64,000 nucleotides of DNA. Source: Marinomonas primoryensis (GTDB lineage Bacteria; Pseudomonadota; Gammaproteobacteria; Pseudomonadales; Marinomonadaceae). The translations under genes were made by a program, and so were the position numbers. The notes beneath the pieces are model-generated. The model was not told the DNA's origin. It saw nothing but the letters and a program-made list of their open reading frames with translations, and did no database searches. Position 1 is the first letter of the stretch, and every line of letters starts with the position of its first letter. Location: positions 606,001 to 670,000 of the forward strand of contig NZ_CP054301.1 in assembly GCF_013372285.1 (NCBI RefSeq), read 5' to 3'. This document shows positions 54,222-63,131 of the stretch, piece by piece.

Positions 54222-55361
54222 CTAATGACGTTGGTCGATGTCCACCCATTCAGAATGATCGGGGCCGATGTAGTCGGCACTGGGTCGAATAATTCGATTG
54301 TTGGCGCGCTGTTCCATGACGTGGGCGGCCCAGCCAGTGACTCTCGAACACACGAAAATAGGCGTGAACAGTTTGGTCGGAATGCCCATAAAGCGATACG
54401 CGCTGGCGTGGAAGAAATCGGCGTTACAGAAAAGTTTTTTCTCGCGCCACATCACGGCTTCACAGCGTTCGGATACAGCGTATAAATGGTCGTCTCCAAC
54501 ATCTTCGCTGAGTTTTTTAGACCATTTTTTGATGATGTCATTTCGAGGGTCTCGTTCACTGTAAATAGCGTGGCCAAAGCCCATGATTTTTTCTTTATTG
54601 GCGAGTTTTTGCAGTAATGCCGTTTCGGCTTCGTCGGCGGATTGCCACGGTTCTATCATGTCCATAGCCGCTTCATTTGCGCCGCCATGTAACGGCCCGC
54701 GTAAGCTCCCGATGCCACCAGTAATACAAGAGTGCATGTCCGATAACGTCGACGCGCAAACACGAGCGGTAAAGGTCGATGCGTTAAATTCATGTTCTGC
54801 ATACAAGATCAACGATGCGTTCATCACTTGCGCGTGAAGCTCGCTCGGTTCCGCGTCGTGTAGCATGGTTAAGAAATGCCCAGCCAAAGACGGCACGTGC
54901 GCATTGTGAGTGTTAATACGAACCCCATCATGAGTAAAGCGATACCAATACACGACCATGGCAGGCAGCGTGGCGATCAATCGGTCGGCCGTGTGTAATC
55001 CTAATGAGGGTTGTTTTTCGAAAGGCAGCTCTGGCTCAAGGTTGCCTAAAAAAGAACAGCCAGTGCGCATCACATCCATTGGATGAGCGTTTTTTGGAAT
55101 AAGTTCCAAAACGGCTTTCAGTTCCTCTGGCAGACTACGCAAACTCATTAGCTTGTGTTCGTAGTCGTGCAACTGTGTGCGGTTTGGCAAAGTGCCGTAC
55201 AACAAAAGATACGCCACTTCTTCAAAGCTGGCTTTGTCGGCGAGTACATCAATATCGTAACCACGATAGGTTAACCCTGCAGCGGCTTTACCCACGGTAC
55301 AGAGTGCGGTTTCGCCTGCGCTTTGGCCTCGTAGACCGGCGCCAGAAAGTATTTTAGCCAT
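54222..55361 (-). CDS. prpC: 2-methylcitrate synthase
   Basis: A 379-residue citrate-synthase-family enzyme that condenses propionyl-CoA with oxaloacetate. Active-site elements are the His in VYWYRFTHDGVRIN, the His in GPLHGGANEAAMDMIE, and the catalytic Asp in FFHASAYRFMGIP, with IMGFGHAIYSERDPRN holding the Arg. The sequence AGLTYRGYDIDVLA near residue 30 and the short length (E. coli 389) mark PrpC rather than GltA. It sits between prpB and prpD. Confidence 0.94.
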   Translation of the reverse strand: MAKILSGAGLRGQSAGETALCTVGKAAAGLTYRGYDIDVLADKASFEEVAYLLLYGTLPNRTQLHDYEHKLMSLRSLPEELKAVLELIPKNAHPMDVMRTGCSFLGNLEPELPFEKQPSLGLHTADRLIATLPAMVVYWYRFTHDGVRINTHNAHVPSLAGHFLTMLHDAEPSELHAQVMNASLILYAEHEFNASTFTARVCASTLSDMHSCITGGIGSLRGPLHGGANEAAMDMIEPWQSADEAETALLQKLANKEKIMGFGHAIYSERDPRNDIIKKWSKKLSEDVGDDHLYAVSERCEAVMWREKKLFCNADFFHASAYRFMGIPTKLFTPIFVCSRVTGWAAHVMEQRANNRIIRPSADYIGPDHSEWVDIDQRH

Positions 55362-55425
55362 TGTATATCTCCTTTTTTATTCTTAATGGAAAGGTTAGCT
55401 AATTACTAGGATGACGTTTTTGCTC

Positions 55426-56304
55426 TTATTTTTTTGAGAAGAGCGCATCCAGTTTGTCTTCGTATTCGTGATAATTCAGGAATTCATAAAGCTCATTACG
55501 CGTTTGCATAGAATCGACGACGTCACGCTGATGACCGTCGTTTAATAAATGTTGATAGACGTTGAGTGCGGCTTTGTTCATGGCACGAAAGGCACTCAAA
55601 GGGTAAAGCACCAAATCCACACCGACGCTGGCGAGTTCTTCTTTACTGAACAATGGAGTGGCGCCAAACTCGGTAATATTCGCTAAGACAGGGACTTTTA
55701 CCGCGGCGACAAACTCTTTGTATTGCTCCAAGGTGATAATGGCCTCTGGGAAAATCATGTCGGCCCCAGCGTCGACACAAGCGATGGCACGTTCGATAGC
55801 GGATTCCATGCCTTCAACGGCTAATGCATCGGTACGTGCCATGATGACAAAGCTGTCGTCAATACGTGCATCAACACAGGCTTTAACACGATCAACCATT
55901 TCGTCTTGGCTAACAATGGCTTTATTTGGACGGTGGCCACAGCGTTTTTGTTGTACTTGGTCTTCGATGTGAATTGCCGCTGCACCGGCTTTTTCCATTT
56001 GCTGAATGGTTCTGGTGATGTTAAATGCGCCACCAAACCCTGTATCGATATCAACCAATAATGGCAGCTCTGAGGCAGAAGTAATACGGCGTACATCTTC
56101 CAGCACATCGTGTAAATCGGTCATGCCCAAATCAGGTAAGCCATAAGAGGCGTTGGCAACACCGCCACCCGATAAATAAATCGCGTGATGTCCGGTTTGT
56201 TCCGCCATCATGGCGCAATAGGCGTTGACGGCACCAACAACCTGTAAGGGGGATTGTGTTGCGACGGCTTGTCTAAAGCGGGCGCCAGCTGAACGTTTTG
56301 TCAT
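55426..56304 (-). CDS. prpB: Methylisocitrate lyase
   Basis: A 292-residue enzyme of the ICL/PEPM superfamily that splits 2-methylisocitrate into succinate and pyruvate. The active-site Cys is in [16 protein letters not shown], the KRCGH motif that is specific to this family. [19 protein letters not shown] near residue 43 and the metal-binding Asp residues in [14 protein letters not shown] support it. The C-terminal part [12 protein letters not shown] closes the site. Length fits E. coli PrpB (296). It follows gntR by 19 bases. Confidence 0.95.
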   Translation of the reverse strand: MTKRSAGARFRQAVATQSPLQVVGAVNAYCAMMAEQTGHHAIYLSGGGVANASYGLPDLGMTDLHDVLEDVRRITSASELPLLVDIDTGFGGAFNITRTIQQMEKAGAAAIHIEDQVQQKRCGHRPNKAIVSQDEMVDRVKACVDARIDDSFVIMARTDALAVEGMESAIERAIACVDAGADMIFPEAIITLEQYKEFVAAVKVPVLANITEFGATPLFSKEELASVGVDLVLYPLSAFRAMNKAALNVYQHLLNDGHQRDVVDSMQTRNELYEFLNYHEYEDKLDALFSKK

Positions 56305-56323
56305 CGTTTTCCTCTCTTATTTT

Positions 56324-57010
56324 TTAATGAGAAGCGAGGGCGGTTTGCTCCATCGCTTTCTTTAATAGCTGACTGGCGCGACTGATATGTCGACGCATAA
56401 GCAACTCGGCCAAATCACCTTCGTGATTGGCTATCGCATCTAAAATGGCTCTGTGTTCTCGCAATGCTTGGCGTGGATCACTGCGTTGATCGGCAGTATG
56501 TCGACGATACATGCGGATCACGGCATACAATTCTTCGGTCAAAAGGCGAATGAGTTTGGCGTTGCCGCTAGCGTGAATAATGCGCAAGTGGAAATCGTCG
56601 TTGCCGCCTTGCTGTACATAATGCTCGTCTTGGTTGTCATCTAAATAGGCTTGATGTTTGTCGAGCAGGGCATACAAACTGCTGACTTCTTTGGCGTGCA
56701 TGGTGGTGGCTGAGAGCCTTGCTGCCATACCTTCTAGGGCTTCACGCATCGTGAAAGTATCAAGCATGTCTTGTATGTTCAGCTGGATAACCCGAGCCCC
56801 AACATTGGCGGTGCGTGTTACCAAGCCAAGGCCTTCTAACTTGACGATGGCTTCTCTTAATGGCCCACGGGAAACACCGTATTGTTTGGCGAGTTCCGGC
56901 TCTGATATTTTACTGCCTTGAGGAATATGGCCTTGCACTATGGCGCTGGTAAGCTGCTGGGCAATATCTTCTGACAAGGTGGCTGACTTGATGGAAATAA
57001 GGTTCGTCAT
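56324..57010 (-). CDS. GntR-family (FCD) regulator of the prp operon
   Basis: A 228-residue regulator. The N-terminal winged helix has VQGHIPQGSKISEPELAKQYGVSRGPLREAIVKLEGLGLV in pieces. The FCD effector domain has LDTFTMREALEGMAARLSA, DDFHLRIIHASGNAKLIRLL and REHRAILDAIANHEGDLAELLMRRH, with metal-binding His residues. It heads the methylcitrate operon in place of the sigma-54-type PrpR of enteric bacteria. TTGTCGACAA-type palindromes lie upstream and probably are its operators; methylcitrate is a likely effector. Confidence 0.9.
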   Translation of the reverse strand: MTNLISIKSATLSEDIAQQLTSAIVQGHIPQGSKISEPELAKQYGVSRGPLREAIVKLEGLGLVTRTANVGARVIQLNIQDMLDTFTMREALEGMAARLSATTMHAKEVSSLYALLDKHQAYLDDNQDEHYVQQGGNDDFHLRIIHASGNAKLIRLLTEELYAVIRMYRRHTADQRSDPRQALREHRAILDAIANHEGDLAELLMRRHISRASQLLKKAMEQTALASH

Positions 57011-57028
57011 AAGGGGCTAAAATACTTC

Positions 57029-57093
57029 ATTGTTGACAATGTTCCTATTTATAGTCGTGTTTTACGACTTTATCAAGTTAGATTGTCGACAAT
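57029..57093. promoter_or_regulatory. Paired operators upstream of gntR-prpBCD
   Basis: ATTGTTGACAAT (57029-57040) and ATTGTCGACAAT (57082-57093, a perfect 12-base palindrome) lie within 85 bases of the gntR start. A third copy, TGTCGACAA, is at 57269-57277, before the DUF5062 gene. A 53-base spacing between the first two is close to five helical turns and would allow looping. The palindromes are seen; binding by the GntR protein is inferred. Confidence 0.7.
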
Positions 57094-57326
57094 TGTTGAT
57101 TTTATCGCTTAGCCTTTAGTCGTATCCCCTTGCTTTTTTAATACATTAACGATCGGTAACATTGTGTTTATTAAGTGGTTTTTAGACTTTATTCGATAGA
57201 ATTACTTGGATGGGCTTAAAAAGCTGATAAAGTCAGATAATGAGGTTACATCGTATTTTTATCAGATGTGTCGACAATCGTATCCTGTGGATTGATGTCT
57301 TGATAAACCAATAGCTAAGGAAAAAT

Positions 57327-57587
57327 ATGAAGAAGATTAAAAATGAAGTGGCGCTGAGTAAAAAAGCCATTCAAGTTGGCGAAAATTACGCGCTGAAACG
57401 AGGCTATGACGGTTTTTCTGCCACCATGTCAGCGAATGAAAAAACAGAGTCTATTTATCGATTATTAGTGCTCGACAAGCTAATTGTTGGACTGCCAGCA
57501 GACAAAGAAGACTTGCCCAGTATGAAGCACAAATTGGCGTTGTGGATTCAAAAGCATCTCCCAAAAGACGATCCGCTGTTGAAGTAA
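57327..57587 (+). CDS. DUF5062-family small protein
   Basis: An 86-residue protein that I match by pattern to DUF5062 (KKIKNEVALSKKAIQVGENYALKRGYDGF, SANEKTESIYRLLVLDKLIVGLP, in pieces). It is a small helical cytoplasmic protein of unknown function. AAGG lies nine bases before the ATG. A TGTCGACAA element is 50 bases upstream, so it may share regulation with the prp operon, divergently. Confidence 0.65.
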   Translation: MKKIKNEVALSKKAIQVGENYALKRGYDGFSATMSANEKTESIYRLLVLDKLIVGLPADKEDLPSMKHKLALWIQKHLPKDDPLLK

Positions 57588-57640
57588 ATATTTATAAATC
57601 CAGTCACGTTCAAACTGTCATTCATCTCGTTAGAAATCGT

Positions 57641-57831
57641 CTAATATTTTACTACTTCGGGGAAGTCGACAATGGCTTGCTCGAATTCATTCAAAATCCT
57701 TCTTCCGCGAGAAGGTAATTCAATACAACACCACAATGCCTAATCCCCAGTTTATTCTTATCTAGCATATCTTGTGTATAACGAATGAAGCTTTCTTGCT
57801 CTCGTTGATTGATGCGTCGATATGAAATCAA
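57641..57831 (-). pseudogene. Lrp/AsnC-family regulator remnant
   Basis: The minus strand reads, in one open frame to a TAG at 57641, SYRRINQREQESFIRYTQDM, then LDKNKLGIRHCGVVLKL, then PSRGRRILNEFEQAIVDFPEVVKY. This matches the middle of an Lrp-type regulator (recognition-helix end, hinge and the start of the ligand-binding domain). The N-terminal helix-turn-helix half is missing: an upstream in-frame stop is about 27 bases away. The C-terminal half is missing too. About 63 of the normal 150 residues remain, so it is a truncated remnant. It was found by direct reading. Confidence 0.75.
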
Positions 57832-57847
57832 TTCTTTATTTATGTTT

Positions 57848-57862
57848 TGTTATAACATAACA
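57848..57862. promoter_or_regulatory. Zur box upstream of the DUF1826 gene
   Basis: TGTTATAACATAACA matches the core TGTTAT-N3-ATAACA of gammaproteobacterial Zur sites with both 6-base arms perfect. It lies 44 bases before ATG 57906. The match is seen; repression by Zur under zinc excess is inferred. Confidence 0.75.
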
Positions 57863-57905
57863 TTACGTCTTGTATTTTGTATCAATTCATATAGGAAGCG
57901 TATCG

Positions 57906-58610
57906 ATGCAGGAGAGTGTTAGTTTATCCAGAGTGCCTGCGGGCACGTATTCACAGGACGCCAATTCCGAAGCCACACTCAATAAGTCATTTTTATTGAG
58001 TGTGGCGAAATCGTCTAATCAAGCGGTGTTGGCAGATATCTATCAAGACAACATCAACATGGCGGTTTGGGAAAGGCCTCTGGGCCTGTTGTCAGCTTAT
58101 GCCCACTCACTCTTAACGTCGTCGCCTAATTTTGCTTTCAAGTCACAGGGTGATTCAGCGCAAATTGAGGTGTTATTACATCGTGTCTTGCCGGATTTTC
58201 CAGGCAAAGAAGCATTTTTAAAAGACATCGCGCTGTTGGTCGATATGTTTGCGTGTTTGTTCGACCTTGATAACGTTGGATTGCGTTTAACGGCATTATC
58301 CAATGCGATGTGTCCTCGTTTTCATGTGGATAAAATTCCTTGTCGATTGGTATCTACTTACGCGGGCGTTGGCAGTGAGTGGTTACATGAAGCGCATGTT
58401 GTCAGAGCGCATTTGGGTCATGGTGGCCATGTCGCTGACCACAACAGTGGGTTGCATGAAAAAGGTCGGGTCAATCAATTAAAGGCAGGCGATGTGGCGT
58501 TGATGAAAGGAAATGAATGGCCTACTTCTTTAGGCTTCGGAGTCGTTCATCGCTCTCCTATGGTCAGTGCAGAAGAGCCACGCTTATTTCTCAGTTTGGA
58601 TATGATCTAA
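57906..58610 (+). CDS. DUF1826-domain protein, probably zinc-regulated
   Basis: A 234-residue protein of the DUF1826 family, with CPRFHVDKIPCRLVSTYAG, GSEWLHEAHV, NQLKAGDVALMKGNEW and the C-terminal VHRSPMVSAEEPRLFLSLDM, in pieces. The paired Cys and His residues in the CPRFHVD segment suggest metal binding. Biochemical function is unknown. The Zur box places it in the zinc-limitation response, consistent with DUF1826 genes being found near zinc-homeostasis genes. ATG 57906 has AGGA upstream; a TTG at 57870 would overlap the Zur region. Confidence 0.78.
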   Translation: MQESVSLSRVPAGTYSQDANSEATLNKSFLLSVAKSSNQAVLADIYQDNINMAVWERPLGLLSAYAHSLLTSSPNFAFKSQGDSAQIEVLLHRVLPDFPGKEAFLKDIALLVDMFACLFDLDNVGLRLTALSNAMCPRFHVDKIPCRLVSTYAGVGSEWLHEAHVVRAHLGHGGHVADHNSGLHEKGRVNQLKAGDVALMKGNEWPTSLGFGVVHRSPMVSAEEPRLFLSLDMI

Positions 58611-58632
58611 GGGGCGAAAGGTAAGGGATGGG

Positions 58633-59358
58633 TTACCACTCAATCGGCTGATTGTTCCAGTCTAAGTAAGCTGCTTTATTATCCATTTTGACGTGTTCCA
58701 TAATGGATAATAATTGCGTTGCCACGAAGTCCGCGCTAAATAATTTATCTTTTGGGACAGAGCGCTGAAACGGTTTAGACAACGGCGTGTCTGTGGTGCC
58801 AGGATGAAACGAGATGAGTTTGACATTTTTCGCTCTTCTGGCGTATTCCACGGAGCTGGTTTGGATCAACATATTTAACGCTGCTTTGGAGGCTCGGTAA
58901 CTGTACCAACCCCCTGTTTTATTGTCCGAAATACTGCCTATTCGAGCGCTAAACAAGGCAACTTGAGTATTTCTGTCGCCTTGCAAAATAGGCAACAACT
59001 GGCTTAACCACAACATGGGGACAACGCTGTTTGCATGAAATACCGCTTCGAGTTGAGACGCTCTAATCTCTTCTAATTTCCTTTCTGGCATGATGCTTTC
59101 ATCGTGCAATATGCCATTACAGATTAAAACCTTGGTTATTCTTCCTGCCAATGGTGCAAGGATTTGACAAACTTCGCTAATACCGGACTCTGTATTGTCG
59201 CACTCTAGGTAAGTGGTTTTGGTGCTTTCACTCGGAACGTACAAAGATCGACTGACCGCAAAGACGCCGATACAGTTTGAGTTCTCTTCGAATTTTCGTA
59301 TGGCGGCTTTGGCGATGGTACTGCTCGCGCCAATAATAAGCGCATAGAATGATGACAT
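58633..59358 (-). CDS. Short-chain dehydrogenase/reductase
   Basis: A 241-residue SDR of the C-factor/YgfF-like group. The cofactor motif is IIGASSTIAKAAI (G-A-S-S-T-I-A in place of TGxxxGIG), NGILHDESIMPE lies near residue 85, the catalytic YRASKAALNMLIQT is near 160, and the Pro-Gly motif is FHPGTTDTPLSKPF. ATG 59358 with AGGAG seven bases before fixes the start; a longer frame to 59388 is less likely. It is the last gene of a three-gene operon with DCC and DUF3429 proteins. Confidence 0.82.
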   Translation of the reverse strand: MSSFYALIIGASSTIAKAAIRKFEENSNCIGVFAVSRSLYVPSESTKTTYLECDNTESGISEVCQILAPLAGRITKVLICNGILHDESIMPERKLEEIRASQLEAVFHANSVVPMLWLSQLLPILQGDRNTQVALFSARIGSISDNKTGGWYSYRASKAALNMLIQTSSVEYARRAKNVKLISFHPGTTDTPLSKPFQRSVPKDKLFSADFVATQLLSIMEHVKMDNKAAYLDWNNQPIEW

Positions 59359-59400
59359 ACTAAAACTCCTAAACGTACGAGAGAGCATTAAAGTGATACG

Positions 59401-59793
59401 TTATAAATCACATTGATCTTTTTGACATGACGCACAACGTGGTTTTCCGGTGACAAAAGACGAAATTTGGTGGCGATAGCGAGCAAAAAAACGATAGCCA
59501 ATGTCTGCGAAAAAGCGAATAAAAGGCCAGCGCAGAGCCTGCATCCATTTGTGTTTTTCAACCAGTTTCCATGCCAAGCAAGTGACATCCAATCCCTTTA
59601 TTATCTGACCATTGTCTAATTGACCATGCAGTAATCTATCGGCCTCGATAGGGTCTATATAAGGGTAGTTGTGTTGGAAATTTTCGTCGTGAATATTTTC
59701 TAAGCGCAGCTTTTTTTGCGTGTCTAATGACTGCAATGTTTTCATTTCAGCGGCGCAAAGTGGGCAATGGCCATCATAAAAAATCGTTAACAT
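59401..59793 (-). CDS. DCC-family thiol-disulfide oxidoreductase-like protein (DUF393)
   Basis: A 130-residue protein with the DCC signature at the start: IFYDGHCPLCAAEM, with a CxxC motif in a thioredoxin-like setting. The rest (ANRLLHGQ-like DRLLHGQLDNG, KWMQALRWPF) follows the family, which often needs two Cys and one Arg. The C-terminus carries a further CASCQKDQC cluster that could bind a metal. It lies between DUF3429 and SDR genes, a combination I recall from photo-oxidative stress clusters. Confidence 0.85.
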   Translation of the reverse strand: MLTIFYDGHCPLCAAEMKTLQSLDTQKKLRLENIHDENFQHNYPYIDPIEADRLLHGQLDNGQIIKGLDVTCLAWKLVEKHKWMQALRWPFIRFFADIGYRFFARYRHQISSFVTGKPRCASCQKDQCDL

Positions 59794-59866
59794 GGTGTAT
59801 CACTCTTATTCGATTGTCGAACAGTGATACGCAGTTCATCAACGTTTAGATCAGTTTTTTGTTGGT

Positions 59867-60310
59867 TTAGTAATGTGGGTACAACACCAGTAAATGCAAA
59901 ATAGAGGCAAGTGACGTCAGACCAAAGTGCAATGAGAAGTGGTAGGACTTATCTGTATTTGGTTGTTTTAACCAACGCACTTCAACCCAAAATATCGTAA
60001 TCAACCCAAGCAGTAAAAAGGCGACGGACAATTCTGGTGTGATAAACAGTAAAGAAATCCAAGCGGCGGACATGGTGAAATAAGCTGAGATAAGGAGTTT
60101 TTTACCATTTTTGTATTCCGGCTGTTCTATTACCCTTCCCCAAATAGCCCCGCCTAAAAAGCTTAATACAATGGCGCCATAGGTCGCGAAGAGCGTGATT
60201 CCCGATTTACCCAGAAATGACTCGTGCGCCAAACTTAGGTAAGTGGCAAAAAGAAGAGGAAGAATGCTCAAAGTAGCTAATGTAAACACTACTGGCTTAT
60301 AAGAACGCAT
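59867..60310 (-). CDS. DUF3429-family membrane protein
   Basis: A 147-residue protein with four or five membrane segments: VVFTLATLSILPLLFATYL, then ITLFATYGAIVLSFLGGAIWG, the KLLISAYFTMSAAWISLLF pair, and LTSLASILHLLVLYPHY. It matches DUF3429, of unknown function. AGGT before ATG 60310 gives good spacing; an upstream ATG at 60328 is possible. It is the first gene of the DUF3429-DCC-SDR operon. Confidence 0.78.
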   Translation of the reverse strand: MRSYKPVVFTLATLSILPLLFATYLSLAHESFLGKSGITLFATYGAIVLSFLGGAIWGRVIEQPEYKNGKKLLISAYFTMSAAWISLLFITPELSVAFLLLGLITIFWVEVRWLKQPNTDKSYHFSLHFGLTSLASILHLLVLYPHY

Positions 60311-60592
60311 GCCGATACCTGTCATCATGAAGTAAATACGATTAATAACTAAAATTATGTAAACAATACGAATTATCTAACAAAATAGACTTTAAAACAG
60401 CAATTGATGTTCTTGTTTTGTCCTATTTATTGGCATAAAAGTGTAAAGTTTTTTGTATAGGGTGATCGATGAATCGCCATTGAGCGAAATACGGGCAAAG
60501 AGTACAATGTCCGGCTATAACGATTGCTTGAACATGAAGCCAAATGGGTTTTGTGTCCTTATTAATGAATTCTGCTTAAGGTGTGTTTAGAA

Positions 60593-61969
60593 ATGCCAGC
60601 TAAAACAATGGATGAACTCGTCTCCCTATGTAAACGTCGTGGATTTATTTTCCAAGGCAGTGAAATCTACGGTGGTATGCAAGGCGCTTACGATTACGGT
60701 CCGCTAGGTATTGAATTAAAAAACAACCTAAAAGCCGCGTGGTGGCGTTCGATGGTTTACGAACGTGATGACGTAGAAGGGTTGGACGCAGCGATTGTCC
60801 AAAACAAACTTGTCTACAAATATTCGGGCCACGAAGACACGTTCACTGATCCAATGGTGGATTGCCACGAATGTAAATCTCGTCTGCGTGCAGATCACAT
60901 GAAAGACATCAAAGTCTGTGACAACTGTGGTTCGACCAATGTGACGGAACCTCGTGATTTCAACTTGATGTTCAAAACCAACGTCGGTCCAATGGTAAAC
61001 GAAGATTCTTACACGTATCTACGTCCAGAAACCGCACAAGGTATTTTCACGAACTTCAAAAATGTCGTGGATTCTACTTCTCGCACCTTGCCTTTCGGTA
61101 TTGCGCAAATAGGTAAATCATTCCGTAACGAAATTACGCCGCGTAACTTCATTTTCCGTGTTCGTGAATTCGAACAAATGGAATTGGAATTCTTCTGTAA
61201 GCCAGGCGAAGATGAAAAATGGCATGAATTCTGGGTTGGTGCGCGTAAGCAGTGGTGGTTGGATCAAGGTCTAGCAGAAGAAAATATTCAGTTTGAATAC
61301 GTCACCGGTGATGATCTGTCGCATTATTCAAAATCCACTGTGGATATCTTGTACAAATTTCCACATGGTTTTGAAGAACTAGAAGGTGTAGCGAACCGTA
61401 CCGACTATGATTTGGGTTCTCACACCAAGGCGCAAGACGAGTTTGATATCACCGCGAAAGTGAAAAAGAACGAACACTCTACTGCGAAATTGGCGATCCG
61501 TGACCTTGAAGCGAACAAGTGGGAAATTCCTTTCTGTATCGAACCTTCTGCCGGTCTAGACCGTGGTTTGCTTGCTGTGATGACAGAAGCCTACACAGAA
61601 GAAGAGCTGCCAAATGGCACCACTCGTACCGTGCTTAAATTCAAGCCACATCTAGCGCCGATCAAAGTCGCTATCATGCCGCTTAAAAAGAACAAGCCAG
61701 AGATCGTTGCCCTAGCAAAAGAATTGAAAAACAAGCTTCAAAAGCTGGGCTTGGGTCGTATTCTTTATGAAAACACCGGTAACGTAGGTAAAGGCTACCG
61801 GCGTCATGACGAAGTCGGAACACCTATCTGTGTGACAGTCGATTTCGATTCTATCGAACAAGAAGGCGCACCAGTGACCGTTCGTGACCGTGACACAATG
61901 GAACAAATCGTTGTGAAAGCAGCGGACCTTCCAGCTTACGTGATCAACTACTTTATCAACCAAGACTAA
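60593..61969 (+). CDS. glyS: Glycyl-tRNA synthetase, single-chain (alpha2) type
   Basis: A 458-residue class II synthetase of the dimeric alpha2 type, like those of Gram-positives and eukaryotes, and not the GlyQ/GlyS alpha2beta2 enzyme of most gammaproteobacteria. Motifs are [19 protein letters not shown] near the N-terminus, [24 protein letters not shown] (four Cys, zinc-ribbon-like), [50 protein letters not shown] (in pieces) and [15 protein letters not shown] near residue 310. The C-terminus is the anticodon-binding domain. ATG 60593 has AAGG 11 bases before. It is a single gene with a strong terminator. Confidence 0.93.
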   Translation: MPAKTMDELVSLCKRRGFIFQGSEIYGGMQGAYDYGPLGIELKNNLKAAWWRSMVYERDDVEGLDAAIVQNKLVYKYSGHEDTFTDPMVDCHECKSRLRADHMKDIKVCDNCGSTNVTEPRDFNLMFKTNVGPMVNEDSYTYLRPETAQGIFTNFKNVVDSTSRTLPFGIAQIGKSFRNEITPRNFIFRVREFEQMELEFFCKPGEDEKWHEFWVGARKQWWLDQGLAEENIQFEYVTGDDLSHYSKSTVDILYKFPHGFEELEGVANRTDYDLGSHTKAQDEFDITAKVKKNEHSTAKLAIRDLEANKWEIPFCIEPSAGLDRGLLAVMTEAYTEEELPNGTTRTVLKFKPHLAPIKVAIMPLKKNKPEIVALAKELKNKLQKLGLGRILYENTGNVGKGYRRHDEVGTPICVTVDFDSIEQEGAPVTVRDRDTMEQIVVKAADLPAYVINYFINQD

Positions 61970-61995
61970 AATAGTCGGTTCATAAAGCGAATATC

Positions 61996-62034
61996 AAATG
62001 CCGTTAAGATGACATTCTTAACGGCATTTTTTTT
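61996..62034 (+). terminator. Terminator of glyS
   Basis: AAATGCCGTTAAGA (61996-62009) and TCTTAACGGCATTT (62016-62029) form a perfect 14-bp stem around TGACAT, followed by T. Confidence 0.92.
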
Positions 62035-62182
62035 GGGTACTGGAAAGCGGTTTAGGCGCGATTGATTTGTACTGGCGGTTATTTTTAAAAGGCTTAGTAT
62101 CAATGAATATAAGAGTTCATAGTAGAAATGACATGCTGTGGATAACGCAAATAGCACACTATTAACTTCTATAGGTATTCCA

Positions 62183-63052
62183 ATGTTATATCACTACACC
62201 AGCCTTGAAGGGTTGTTAGGCATACTTAATAGCCAAAGTATTTGGGCGAGTCATTGTGAATTCCTAAATGATTCAAGTGAGTTTCATCATGCTCTCAGTT
62301 TTGCTAAAAACCATTCAGCCAAAATTTATATGGGAGATGATTATTTATCTGCATTTGGATGGGGGATGAGGCATGCGTTAGAAAGAATGAACAAGCAAGA
62401 TATCTATGTTAGTAGTTTTAGTGAAAAGCCAGATTTATTGAGCCAATGGAGGGGGTATTGCCCTCAAGGTGCTGGTATTTGTATAGGCTTTGATAAGAAA
62501 TTAATAGAGAAATATTGTTCCGAAAAAGGCTATAAACTATCAAGGTGTTTGTATGATCATGAGGAACAACGAAATCATATCTCTGAAATGGTCAAATCAT
62601 GTTTACAGAAGTTTCCTGAAGCAAAGGTTTCAAGGGCCGACTATGATAACTTGGATTCTAAAGGACAGGTTAATCATGTGATTGACTATCAGCGTTACGC
62701 TTTAGAGGGGCAAGGAAAGCCTGAAGCTGATGCGGCATTATCTGAATTTTGTAACTATATCAATGAATGTGCGCCAATTATGAAGGACTACGGATTTCAT
62801 GAAGAGGCAGAATGGAGAGTGGTTGCGAGGAATCCTATCGATGAAATTTATCACAGAACAGCGCATTCCCACTTAGTTCCTTATATTAAAATTCCTGTTA
62901 TTAAGCATGATGTAAATACTATAAAAAAAATTATTGTTGGACCAAATCCAAGTGCTAGAAGGTGTATATCATCAATTAGAAGTTTACTTAAATCGCATAG
63001 TCTCGAAGAGGTAGAAATTGCAAATTCATCTATTCCATTCAGTAGTTGGTAA
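62183..63052 (+). CDS. DUF2971-domain protein
   Basis: A 289-residue protein of the DUF2971 family. The N-terminus LYHYTSLEGLLGILNSQSIWASHCEFLND, in pieces, is diagnostic, followed by VSSFSEKPDLLSQWRGYC, AGICIGFD, and EEAEWRVV near residue 225. The family has an unknown function; the conserved Asp, Glu and His residues resemble ADP-ribosyltransferase-like folds, but this is uncertain. DUF2971 genes often lie in variable islands. AT content is higher than in the flanking glyS gene. ATG 62183 has AGGT upstream; GTG 62138 is in frame too. Confidence 0.82.
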   Translation: MLYHYTSLEGLLGILNSQSIWASHCEFLNDSSEFHHALSFAKNHSAKIYMGDDYLSAFGWGMRHALERMNKQDIYVSSFSEKPDLLSQWRGYCPQGAGICIGFDKKLIEKYCSEKGYKLSRCLYDHEEQRNHISEMVKSCLQKFPEAKVSRADYDNLDSKGQVNHVIDYQRYALEGQGKPEADAALSEFCNYINECAPIMKDYGFHEEAEWRVVARNPIDEIYHRTAHSHLVPYIKIPVIKHDVNTIKKIIVGPNPSARRCISSIRSLLKSHSLEEVEIANSSIPFSSW

Positions 63053-63131
63053 AAGTAAAAAATGGGCTAATGTAAGGTGATTTTTCGAGGTGCTACAAAG
63101 TTTCAGCTGCGCTGGTTGGAACAATTCGTAG

